This document shows positions 1 through 5,782 of a stretch of 5,782 bases of DNA, in pieces. The notes beneath the pieces were generated by a model that was not told the DNA's origin, searched no databases, and saw nothing but the letters and a program-made list of their open reading frames with translations. Source of the stretch: an uncultured Collinsella sp. (GTDB lineage Bacteria > Actinomycetota > Coriobacteriia > Coriobacteriales > Coriobacteriaceae); NCBI GenBank assembly GCA_938045085.1, contig CALINZ010000226.1, positions 1-5,782 on the forward strand. Reading direction: 5' to 3'. A program made the position numbers and the translations under genes. How positions within the stretch are numbered: position 1 is the first letter of the stretch; every line of letters starts with the position of its first letter.

Positions 1-497
1 AGGTTGAAAACGGCGAATTAAAGAGCGATGTGGAGCAGGATGTTTTGAAGACATTCGTCTTCGAGCGCCACAATAAGACCGGCAAGCACGGCGTTGGCTT
101 TGTCAAGGGATTCCACGTCAAGTGCGGCGCAATGGCTTCCACCGTTGCACACGATGCACACAACCTGCTCGTTGTCGGCACGAATGACGAAGATATGGCG
201 CTTGCTGCAAACACACTCATTCAATGCGGCGGCGGTGAGTGTATTGTGCAGAACGGCAAGGTGCTCGGCTGTGTTCCGCTGCCGTTTGCGGGTCTCATGA
301 ACACAAAGTCCGCTGAAGAAATGGACGAGCTCGTCGAGAACCTCGGCAAAGCTTGGGAAACGATCGGCTGCGACATTCAGTCTCCGTTTATGACGATGGC
401 TTTAATCCCCCTCGCCTGCCTGCCGGAGTTGCGCCTGACCGACCGCGGTCTTGTAGACTGCACCACCTTCTCTTTTGCAGACCTTGAGGTTGAATAA
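1..497 (+). CDS. ade: Adenine deaminase, C-terminal part (5' end outside window)
   Basis: The reading frame is open from base 3 to a TAA at 495-497, giving about 164 residues. The GTG at 30 is an internal valine codon and not a start, because the frame continues upstream without a stop. The family hydrolyses adenine to hypoxanthine and ammonia in purine salvage, in the cytoplasm. What is visible matches the C-terminal domain of bacterial adenine deaminases: the block HDAHNLLVVGTNDEDMA, a GG-containing stretch leading into GKVLGCVPLPFAGLM, and the closing LPELRLTDRGLVD motif. The amidohydrolase core with its metal ligands lies outside the window, so catalytic integrity cannot be judged. Whole enzymes of this family are about 570-600 residues, so roughly the last quarter is present. 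The next gene starts 48 bases downstream on the same strand with no clear terminator between, so co-transcription is plausible. Family assignment is firm. Confidence 0.9.
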   Translation, partial: VENGELKSDVEQDVLKTFVFERHNKTGKHGVGFVKGFHVKCGAMASTVAHDAHNLLVVGTNDEDMALAANTLIQCGGGECIVQNGKVLGCVPLPFAGLMNTKSAEEMDELVENLGKAWETIGCDIQSPFMTMALIPLACLPELRLTDRGLVDCTTFSFADLEVE

Positions 498-531
498 GAC
501 CGTTTGAAAGTAGATTACCTTATTTTAGAAT

Positions 532-537
532 GGGAGG
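532..537 (+). promoter_or_regulatory. Ribosome binding site of the MalY/PatB-family gene
   Basis: GGGAGG lies 8 bases before the ATG at 546. It decides the start: the frame stays open upstream to a TTG at 504, but that codon has no comparable Shine-Dalgarno and would add 14 residues before the normal family N-terminus. Confidence 0.8.
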
Positions 538-545
538 AATTACCA

Positions 546-1736
546 ATGATCTATGATTTTGAAACGCTGGTTTCCAGAAAAAACACCGGCTCCGGCAAAT
601 GGGACGAGATGACGAAAGAGCATCCGAACCTGCCGGAAAACGTTGCACCGCTTTCCGTTGCGGATATGGAGCTGAAAAACCCGCCGGAGATCGTAGAGGG
701 TCTGAAAAAGTACATCGATACGCATATCCTCGGCTATACCGGCCCCACAGAGGAATACTTCGATGCGGTATGCGGCTGGATGAAGCGTCGCAACGACTGG
801 GACATTAAGAAAGAAGAAATTGTTTCTACACACGGCGTCGTAACGGCTCTGGCTGTTTCGGTTCTGGCCTATACCGATCCCGGCGACGGCGTTATCACTA
901 TGCCGCCGGTTTATTATCCGTTCAGAATGACCATTGAGCACAATAACAGAAAAAACGTGGAGTGCCCGCTCATCAACACGAACGAGACATACACGATTGA
1001 CTTTGACCTCTTTGAGAAGCTGTGCGCAGAAGAAAAAAACAAGATGTTTATCTTCTGCAATCCGCACAACCCGGTTGGCCGCGTTTGGACGGAAGACGAA
1101 ATCGCAAAGCTCGGCGCCATCTGCGCAAAGCACAATGTGATTGTTGTCAGCGACGAGATCCACTCCGACCTCATCATGCCGGGTCATAAGCACGTGGCAT
1201 TTGCAAACGCCTGCAAGGATGCACTGCCGAAGTATCTTGTTTGCACCGCGCCGAGCAAGACGTTTAACCTGGCGGGCCTTGTCGGCAGCTACCACATTGT
1301 CTACAACGAGACGCTGCGTGACCGCATCTGCGCCGTGTCCAACAAGACCCACTACAACGAGATGAATGTCCTCTCCATGCATGCGCTTATCGGTGCCTAC
1401 CAGCCGCAGGGCTACGAGTGGGTGGACGAGCTCAACCAGGTGCTTGCCGGCAATATCGAGTACTTCTGCGATTACGTGGACGGGCATTTTGAGGGCGTGT
1501 CCTATTCGCGTCCGCAGGGCACGTACATGGTGTTTCTGGACTGCACCGAGTGGTGTCGCGAGCATGGCCGCGATATTCAGTGGCTGCTCGACGAGGGGGC
1601 GCGCGTGGGCGTGGGATATCAGGACGGCCGCCCGTTCCACGGGCCCTGCCACATTCGCGTGAATCTGGCGCTGCCGCTTTCGCGCGTAAAGGAAGCGTGC
1701 GACCGCCTGGACCGCTACGTTTTTAATGCACGGTAA
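546..1736 (+). CDS. malY: MalY/PatB-family PLP-dependent C-S beta-lyase / aminotransferase
   Basis: This is a 396-residue fold-type I PLP enzyme, close to the usual 390 or so residues of the MalY/PatB family. The family mostly cleaves the C-S bond of cystathionine or cysteine to give pyruvate, ammonia and a thiol; some members act as aminotransferases. Visible active-site features are Tyr123-Tyr124 in PPVYYPF (cofactor-stacking region), NPHNPVG at 172-178 with Asn175, Asp203 in SDEIHSDL (pyridine nitrogen partner), Lys238 in APSKTFNLAGL (Schiff base lysine) and Arg371 in HIRVNLALP (substrate carboxylate). All key residues are present, so the enzyme should be active. There is no signal peptide, so it is cytoplasmic. 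The start at 546 is set by GGGAGG 8 bases upstream. It follows the adenine deaminase gene by 48 bases, with no obvious pathway link. Oddity: bases 541-1140 are about 50% GC and hold three AGA arginine codons, whereas 1381-1736 is about 62% GC and uses CGN for arginine. Cystathionine beta-lyase versus another C-S lyase cannot be settled from sequence. Confidence 0.9.
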   Translation: MIYDFETLVSRKNTGSGKWDEMTKEHPNLPENVAPLSVADMELKNPPEIVEGLKKYIDTHILGYTGPTEEYFDAVCGWMKRRNDWDIKKEEIVSTHGVVTALAVSVLAYTDPGDGVITMPPVYYPFRMTIEHNNRKNVECPLINTNETYTIDFDLFEKLCAEEKNKMFIFCNPHNPVGRVWTEDEIAKLGAICAKHNVIVVSDEIHSDLIMPGHKHVAFANACKDALPKYLVCTAPSKTFNLAGLVGSYHIVYNETLRDRICAVSNKTHYNEMNVLSMHALIGAYQPQGYEWVDELNQVLAGNIEYFCDYVDGHFEGVSYSRPQGTYMVFLDCTEWCREHGRDIQWLLDEGARVGVGYQDGRPFHGPCHIRVNLALPLSRVKEACDRLDRYVFNAR

Positions 1737-1746
1737 GTGAGCACTG

Positions 1747-1788
1747 CATGCGGGGCCTTCTGCCAAGTCGGCTGGAAGGCCCCACATG
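1747..1788 (+). terminator. GC-rich hairpin after the lyase gene, probable terminator without a U-tract
   Basis: GGGGCCTTC (1752-1760) pairs perfectly with GAAGGCCCC (1775-1783). Inside the loop GCC (1762-1764) can pair with GGC (1770-1772), and outside a single C/A mismatch CATG (1747-1750) can pair with CATG (1785-1788). It starts 11 bases after the stop codon at 1734-1736, where a terminator is expected. The sequence just after it is GTAAAACG, so there is no run of T; termination may be weak or Rho-assisted. It could instead act as a 3' end stabiliser. Confidence 0.6.
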
Positions 1789-1848
1789 GTAAAACGTCTG
1801 TAGCCATTGGGCACTCGTGTGGTTTTGTTTGCTATTATTTTTTACCAT
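1786..1848. repeat. 9-bp inverted repeat flanking the putative promoter
   Basis: ATGGTAAAA at 1786-1794 is the exact reverse complement of TTTTACCAT at 1840-1848, with 45 bases between. The right arm begins just after the TATTAT box and would cover the transcription start. GTCTGTA is also repeated directly at 1796-1802 and 1853-1859. This could be a paired operator for the downstream sensor operon, but both repeats are short and AT-rich enough to arise by chance. Confidence 0.35.
1830..1838 (+). promoter_or_regulatory. Putative extended -10 promoter of the lipoprotein-kinase operon
   Basis: TGCTATTAT at 1830-1838 fits the extended -10 pattern TGn-TATTAT. It sits in a T-rich stretch that stands out from its GC-rich surroundings. 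No good -35 box lies at 16-18 bases; the nearest, TTGGGC at 1807-1812, is 20 bases away. Transcription would begin near 1844, leaving a leader of roughly 36 bases before the ATG at 1881. It is the best candidate in the 144-base gap between the lyase stop and this gene. Confidence 0.4.
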
Positions 1849-1880
1849 TTCAGTCTGTAAACAGGATCGTATGGAGCTCG

Positions 1881-2750
1881 ATGAAAAGGTCCCGTCGCTC
1901 GGTTGCCATTTCGTTGTTTGTTGCGCTTGCGGTAGCGTGCGCCTTTGTCGTAGCGATAGCCGGCTGTTCCGGGTCGAATGGCAGAGCCTCGACGTCTGCA
2001 TTAGAAGGCCTGGATGCCTCGCAGGCCAAAGACGACAACCTTAAGACGCTCAACGTCGGCAGCGACCTCTATCCACCGTTTGTGTATACCGACGAGTACG
2101 GCGATATCGTTGGCCTGGATGTCGAGATATTGACCGAGGCTTTGACTCGCATTGGTTACAAGCCAAAATACCAGCTGATCGACTGGGAAAAGAAGAAGGA
2201 GCTGCTGGCGAGCGGCGAACTCGATTGTGTCATGGGCAGCTTTAGTATGACGGGTCGCGAAAACGAATATCGTTGGGCCGGCCCGTACCTTGCGAGCCGC
2301 CAGGTGGTCGCGGTCGATCCCCAGAGCGATATCTACACGCTTGCCGATCTTGAGGATAAGATCGTGGCGGTTCAGTCCACCACCAAGCCCGAGGACATTT
2401 TGCTCAATCGCATAAATGAAAACGTTCCGCAGATCAAGGAACTCTACAGCTTTTCGGACGGTTCATACCTGAACCCGGCGCTCGTCGAGGGCCTGGTCGA
2501 CGCTATCGCCGCGCATGAGTCCTCGTTCCTCACCTACGAAAAAGACTATGGTGTGGCATATCGCATTTTGGATGAGCCGCTGCTAGAGGTCGGTTTGGGC
2601 ACCGCTTTCGATATCAACGATACGCGTGGCATCGACGTCAAGCTCACTCATGCCTACCAAGAAATGCTTGCCGATGGCACCATGGAACGCCTGGTGTCAA
2701 AGTACTTCGATGACCCTTCGCCATTTTTGAATATGGAGGGCCTGTCATGA
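1881..2750 (+). CDS. Family 3 solute-binding lipoprotein (Venus-flytrap type)
   Basis: This 289-residue protein is a membrane-anchored extracellular binding protein of the SBP_bac_3 family, whose members often bind amino acids. Residues 1-29 form a lipoprotein signal: a basic MKRSRRS, a hydrophobic stretch, and the lipobox IAGC with Cys29 as the lipidation site. After a short Ser/Gly/Ala-rich linker the binding domain begins near residue 57 with NVGSDLYPPFVYTDEYG and GLDVEI. LDCVMGSFSMTGREN follows, in which Arg126 aligns with the arginine that binds the ligand carboxylate in amino acid-binding members. WAGPY, LADLEDKIVAVQ and a closing MLADGTMERLVSKYF are also typical. The frame is open upstream to 1737, but the ATG at 1881 gives the proper signal peptide and has GGAG four bases before it. 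The stop overlaps the kinase start (ATGA at 2747-2750). No permease or ATPase gene is adjacent, so it more likely senses than transports. The ligand is unknown. Confidence 0.88.
   Translation: MKRSRRSVAISLFVALAVACAFVVAIAGCSGSNGRASTSALEGLDASQAKDDNLKTLNVGSDLYPPFVYTDEYGDIVGLDVEILTEALTRIGYKPKYQLIDWEKKKELLASGELDCVMGSFSMTGRENEYRWAGPYLASRQVVAVDPQSDIYTLADLEDKIVAVQSTTKPEDILLNRINENVPQIKELYSFSDGSYLNPALVEGLVDAIAAHESSFLTYEKDYGVAYRILDEPLLEVGLGTAFDINDTRGIDVKLTHAYQEMLADGTMERLVSKYFDDPSPFLNMEGLS
2735..2740 (+). promoter_or_regulatory. Ribosome binding site of the hybrid kinase, inside the lipoprotein gene
   Basis: GGAGGG ends 6 bases before the ATG at 2747 and lies within the last codons of the lipoprotein gene. 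With the ATGA overlap it supports translational coupling and fixes the kinase start. Confidence 0.75.
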
Positions 2751-4936
2751 TCGATGCGCCCGACCACGCCGCTCAGGAGCGGGACAATCGTTCGACAGGG
2801 GCATGGCTCCTTGTCGCTCTGCTGGGGATAGCGCTCTCGGTTGTTGCCGGCATGATGAGCTACGATTACACGACGGCCCAAGCCGAGCAGCGCTTTGCCG
2901 ACGTTGTCGATTACGTGGCGACGCAGAGCCTTTCCTACGATGCATTCAACAGCGCCTATACGACCAAAAACCTGATACGCGTTATGGAAATCGCCGGAGA
3001 GGCTGCCCGCGATATGGAGCGCGACGGTTCGGTGGATAACGCCATGCTGGAGCAATACGCCGACCAGTTCAACGTGAGCGCGCTGATCGTGACGGACGCA
3101 TCGGGCAATTTGGTGTCCGAGTCCTCGACGGGCGATGTGGACTACGGGTCGCTCGCTACGTATCTCAAAGAATCACCCGTGCTGGAGGTGGCAACTCATC
3201 CGCTTAAGTCCTATACCGCCCGCATCACGCTTGCGGATGATTCGGTCGCAGACATTGGCTGCGTGACTCGGCAGGATGGCGAGGGCATCGTTATCGCGGT
3301 AAGGCATCAGAGCGCGAAAGCGGTTGCAGGCAATACACTCAAACTGCAGAGCTTGCTTGATGGCTATGAAACCATCGATAGCGGCAATATCGTGATCGAA
3401 AGCGACGGCAAGGTCGTTGCGACCAATGCCGTTGAACCCACCGTATTGGGCGTGTTCGATCTGCCTGCGACGGATGTCTTCATTGTCGACGGTATTAAGG
3501 ATCGATGCCTGGCTGGTAAGGTCAGATTGGTTAACGCCGACGGCGAGTGGTATTTGGGCACATTTGGAAAAGCGCACAAATTCTATGTGTACACCTATGC
3601 CTCGGCGCAGCGCTACTTTGAGGTCGCCGCGGCTGTTGCCGCCGGCGTGCTGGTGCTCTACGGCGGTGTTATAGCCGTTGTTGTGACGGTGCGTCGCCGC
3701 GCTGATCGTCGACGTTTGACGGACTTGCTGCAGCAGGAGCGCAACTATGGCGACAAGCTGGCAAAGGCGGCGCGTGAGGCCTCGTCTGCCAACTCGGCAA
3801 AGACGGAGTTTTTGCGTCGCATGAGCCACGATCTGCGCACGCCCATCAACGGCATTCGCGGTATGGTCGAGGTCGGCGATGCCAACGCGGACGATCTGCA
3901 AAAGCAGACCGAGTGCCGCTCAAAAATCTGGACAGCATCGGGACTGCTGCTCGACCTTGCCAACGAGGCCCTGGATATGAGTCGCCTGGAGAGCGGGCAG
4001 GTCGATCTGGAGCTTGTTCCCACAAACTTGGCGACCCTCAACCACGAGGTGCGCGATATTCTTGAGCGCCAGGCCGAGGAGCGTCTGGTGACAATTATCT
4101 GCGACCAGCAGACGCTTGATCATCCCTATGCGCGGGTGAGCGTGACGCACCTCAAGCGCTTGTTGCTCAATATTGCCGGCAATGCCGTCAAGTACAACCG
4201 CCAGGGCGGCTATGTTCGCCTGGTGTGCCGCGAGGTGGAGCCAACGGATGGCGTCCCCGTCTATGAATACACGATCGCCGACAACGGTATTGGCATGAGC
4301 GAGGAGTTCCAACAGCGCCTCTACGAGCCGTTTTGCCGCGAGGAGCAACAGGTAGAAGGCGCTTCATCGGGAACTGGCTTGAGCGCGCCTATCGCAAAAC
4401 AGTTGGTCGAGCTTATGGGCGGAACCATGAGCTTTACGAGTGTCTTGGGGCAGGGGACGACGTTTACCATCCGCCTGCCGTTCGAGAAGTGCGACCGCTC
4501 CGAGATTCCTCAGGCAGTTCCCGCGGATACTGGCGATGACGATGCACTTCAGGGCTTGCGCGTTTTGCTCGTAGAGGATAACGATCTGAATGCCGAGATC
4601 GCGCAGTTTACGCTCGGCCGTGCCGGTGCCGTCGTGACGCATGCTAAGGACGGCGAGTCTGCCGTTGAGGCGTTTGCTGCGAGCGCACCGCACGAGTACG
4701 ACGTGGTGTTGGTGGACATCATGATGCCTGGCATCGATGGCCTTGAGGCCACGCGTCGAATTCGAGCACTCGATCGCGAGGATGCCGCGACCACGCCGAT
4801 TATCGCCGTGAGTGCCAACGCCTTTGCCGACGACCGCAGGCTTTCGCGTGAGGCGGGCATGAACGCGCACTTGAGCAAGCCTGTGAGCTCGCAAGAGCTC
4901 GTCGAGGCGTTAGCGCACATCGCCGCCGCTTCATAA
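2747..4936 (+). CDS. Membrane hybrid sensor histidine kinase with C-terminal receiver
   Basis: The product is 729 residues. TM helices lie at about 19-38 and 291-315, enclosing a roughly 250-residue extracellular region. That region has two similar stretches (ALIVTDASGNLVSESS and GNIVIESDGKVVATN) suggesting a double-Cache-like sensor; this is inferred. A basic, probably coiled-coil linker (about 316-350) follows, with no recognisable HAMP domain. The HisKA H-box is MSHDLRTPINGIRGM, with His361 as phosphorylation site. The ATPase domain shows an N-box around Asn475/Asn479, the G1 box ADNGIGM (Asp512) and a G2 box GTGLSAPI (542-549), where GTGLGLAI is more usual. The receiver (about 606-729) has the acidic pair Glu610/Asp611, phosphoacceptor Asp657 in VDIMMPGIDG, Ser689 and Lys711, so it appears functional. 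There is no HPt or DNA-binding domain, so phosphate must pass to a partner elsewhere. It is coupled to the upstream solute-binding lipoprotein, its likely input partner. The gene ends three bases before a strong hairpin. Confidence 0.92.
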   Translation: MIDAPDHAAQERDNRSTGAWLLVALLGIALSVVAGMMSYDYTTAQAEQRFADVVDYVATQSLSYDAFNSAYTTKNLIRVMEIAGEAARDMERDGSVDNAMLEQYADQFNVSALIVTDASGNLVSESSTGDVDYGSLATYLKESPVLEVATHPLKSYTARITLADDSVADIGCVTRQDGEGIVIAVRHQSAKAVAGNTLKLQSLLDGYETIDSGNIVIESDGKVVATNAVEPTVLGVFDLPATDVFIVDGIKDRCLAGKVRLVNADGEWYLGTFGKAHKFYVYTYASAQRYFEVAAAVAAGVLVLYGGVIAVVVTVRRRADRRRLTDLLQQERNYGDKLAKAAREASSANSAKTEFLRRMSHDLRTPINGIRGMVEVGDANADDLQKQTECRSKIWTASGLLLDLANEALDMSRLESGQVDLELVPTNLATLNHEVRDILERQAEERLVTIICDQQTLDHPYARVSVTHLKRLLLNIAGNAVKYNRQGGYVRLVCREVEPTDGVPVYEYTIADNGIGMSEEFQQRLYEPFCREEQQVEGASSGTGLSAPIAKQLVELMGGTMSFTSVLGQGTTFTIRLPFEKCDRSEIPQAVPADTGDDDALQGLRVLLVEDNDLNAEIAQFTLGRAGAVVTHAKDGESAVEAFAASAPHEYDVVLVDIMMPGIDGLEATRRIRALDREDAATTPIIAVSANAFADDRRLSREAGMNAHLSKPVSSQELVEALAHIAAAS

Positions 4937-4938
4937 GC

Positions 4939-4978
4939 ATATGGCCCGGTTCCAAGGTGGGTTGGAACCGGGCCATAT
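4939..4978. terminator. Terminator hairpin between convergent genes
   Basis: A perfect 17-bp stem (4939-4955 with 4962-4978) encloses the 6-base loop GGTGGG. It begins 2 bases after the kinase stop codon and ends 28 bases before the stop of the opposite-strand flavoprotein gene, so it can serve both. The + strand continues TGCTATTTG, a poor U-tract, and the - strand continues GCTTATGAAG with none. Like the hairpin at 1747-1788 it relies on a strong stem rather than on T runs. Confidence 0.8.
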
Positions 4979-5006
4979 TGCTATTTGTGAGGTCTGCTCT
5001 TGAAGC

Positions 5007-5486
5007 TTACTTTTCCTGAATCTGCTTGCCGCAGAGATGCTCAATCGTAATCTCGTAGAGCTGGACGCCCTTAATGTCCTTGGCGATTTCCTCTTCGACT
5101 TCCTCGGCAGAAGGGTAGTACTTAAGCGCGAGTTGGCGGACTTTATCCTCGATAAACGCGGGGGTGTCATTCGCCAGACGACAGCGGCCAAAGACCACGG
5201 TACTCATAACGTAGGGGGCCCAGTCACCGTCCTTGTACCACTCGTTGCCGTAAACGGTAAAGCAGACCTTGTCATCGCGCTTGAGTGAATCGACCTTGTG
5301 GCCGGCCTTGGCGCCATGGAAATAAATCTTGTCGTGCTCGGCGTCGAAGAAGTAGTTGACGGGAATGGCGTACGGGTAGCCATCGTCGCCGTTGACGGCA
5401 AAGACGCCGCGCTTGCAGGTAGCGAGCAGTTCGCGCGCTTCCTCGTCAGTGATGGCGCGTTTCTTTCGACGTAAGGGCCTAAACAT
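5007..5486 (-). CDS. Pyridoxamine 5'-phosphate oxidase-like flavoprotein (NimA-like family)
   Basis: This is a 159-residue small cytoplasmic protein with the split-barrel FMN-binding fold, usual length for the family. A basic N-terminus (MFRPLRRKKRAIT) leads into a helix, then GVFAVNGDDGYPYAIPVNYFF (27-47) and KIYFHGAKAGHKVDSL (53-68), which carries His57 and His63. CFTVYGNEW and VVFGRCRL follow. These blocks match the group of PNPOx-like proteins annotated as nitroimidazole resistance (NimA) or general flavin reductases. Most such proteins have no proven substrate; they bind flavin and are linked to redox or detoxification roles. The start is ATG at 5484-5486, with AAAGGAAG a few bases upstream. 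It lies 42 bases downstream of the partial hybrid kinase on the same strand, with no hairpin between, so the two may be co-transcribed. True PdxH activity is unlikely given the short length and pattern. Family is firm; substrate is unknown. Confidence 0.85.
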   Translation of the reverse strand: MFRPLRRKKRAITDEEARELLATCKRGVFAVNGDDGYPYAIPVNYFFDAEHDKIYFHGAKAGHKVDSLKRDDKVCFTVYGNEWYKDGDWAPYVMSTVVFGRCRLANDTPAFIEDKVRQLALKYYPSAEEVEEEIAKDIKGVQLYEITIEHLCGKQIQEK

Positions 5487-5492
5487 CGTTGG

Positions 5493-5500
5493 CTTCCTTT
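5493..5500 (-). promoter_or_regulatory. Ribosome binding site of the PNPOx-like gene
   Basis: On the minus strand AAAGGAAG precedes the ATG (5486) by about 6 bases. It supports this start over any internal ATG. Confidence 0.6.
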
Positions 5501-5528
5501 CTGGTCATGCGTGGTGGTTGAGCACAAA

Positions 5529-5782
5529 CTATAGCGAAACGGATCCGTTTTTCTTGATGCGGGCGAGTATGTTTTTGAGCTTGTTAAAGTCGAGCGGTTT
5601 GGACAGATGGGCGTTCATGCCGGCGTCGTGTGCCGCCTTGGCGTCCTCGACAAAGGCATTGGCGGTGAGCGCGATGATGGGGATATCGGCTGCATCGACC
5701 TTCTCGCTCAGGCGAATCGCGCGGGTTGCCTCGTAACCGTCCATGACCGGCATCATAATGTCCATCAGGATCGCATCGAAGC
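5529..5782 (-). CDS. Receiver-domain end of a second response-regulator or hybrid kinase protein (partial)
   Basis: The frame is open from the right edge to a TAG at 5529-5531, giving 83 complete codons. The ATG at 5763-5765 is internal: the frame continues upstream as FDAIL before MDIMMPVMDGYEATRAIR. The Asp in LMDIMMP is the phosphoacceptor. The switch Thr in PIIALTANAF and the Lys in AGMNAHLSKP are present, so this receiver half looks intact. The protein ends about 20 residues after that Lys with no output domain. This fits the C-terminal receiver of a hybrid histidine kinase better than a DNA-binding regulator, although a stand-alone receiver is possible. It shares AGMNAHLSKP and much of the DIMMP, EATR and ANAF pattern with the receiver of the kinase at 2747-4936, pointing to related proteins. 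The kinase part, if any, lies outside the window. Confidence 0.85.
   Translation of the reverse strand, partial: FDAILMDIMMPVMDGYEATRAIRLSEKVDAADIPIIALTANAFVEDAKAAHDAGMNAHLSKPLDFNKLKNILARIKKNGSVSL

Noticed and set aside
498..545. Possible promoter or terminator between the deaminase and lyase genes
   Set aside because: The 48-base gap is AT-rich but shows no hairpin and no convincing -35/-10 pair; only the Shine-Dalgarno is supported.
540..1814. Long open frame (424 codons) on the minus strand opposite the lyase gene
   Set aside because: It mirrors a gene with full catalytic motifs, has no recognisable domain, and is rich in Arg, Val, His and Ala as expected from antisense of a GC-rich coding sequence.
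1737..1880. N-terminal extension of the lipoprotein frame from 1737
   Set aside because: It runs through the hairpin and the likely promoter, and would bury the lipoprotein signal peptide, which starts exactly at the ATG at 1881.
3173..3901. Minus-strand open frame of 242 codons inside the kinase gene
   Set aside because: It lies wholly opposite the sensor and H-box coding region and shows no family motif; it is a shadow of GC-rich codon use.
5537..5550. Perfect 14-bp palindrome AAACGGATCCGTTT
   Set aside because: It lies in the last codons of the receiver gene, folds only into a 5-bp stem with a 4-base loop, and is too short to call a terminator or operator.
1..5782. CRISPR arrays, tRNA or rRNA genes, insertion sequences, phage genes
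   Set aside because: No regularly spaced repeats, cloverleaf-like sequence, transposase motifs or terminal inverted repeats were seen; nearly all bases are in ordinary protein genes.

Overview
This window looks like a piece of an actinobacterial chromosome from the class Coriobacteriia, with Collinsella or a close relative as the best guess. The basis is a mid-to-high GC content, a Gram-positive-style lipoprotein, and hybrid histidine kinases of a style common in these gut bacteria. That assignment is an inference from composition and protein style, not from a marker gene.

Left part (1-1736, + strand): the C-terminal end of an adenine deaminase, cut by the window edge. After a 48-base gap comes a complete MalY/PatB-family PLP-dependent C-S lyase/aminotransferase with its own strong Shine-Dalgarno. 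A GC-rich hairpin just after the lyase closes this block. The first half of the lyase gene is clearly AT-richer than its last third.

Middle part (1737-4936, + strand): a 144-base intergenic region holds the hairpin, a likely extended -10 promoter and a 9-bp inverted repeat. It is followed by two translationally coupled genes (ATGA overlap). The first encodes a lipoprotein of the family 3 solute-binding (Venus-flytrap) type. The second encodes a membrane hybrid histidine kinase: TM, about 250-residue extracellular sensor, TM, HisKA, HATPase, receiver. No transporter permease and no DNA-binding response regulator lie beside them. The simplest reading is a two-gene sensory module in which the lipoprotein captures a small solute, possibly an amino acid, and signals to the kinase.

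Right part (4939-5782): a perfect 17-bp-stem hairpin separates the kinase gene from two genes on the opposite strand. These are a complete pyridoxamine-phosphate-oxidase-like (NimA-like) flavoprotein and, upstream of it, the receiver-domain end of a second hybrid kinase that runs off the right edge. The two kinase genes therefore point towards each other with the small flavoprotein gene between them. Their receiver domains share the run AGMNAHLSKP, so they may be paralogues.
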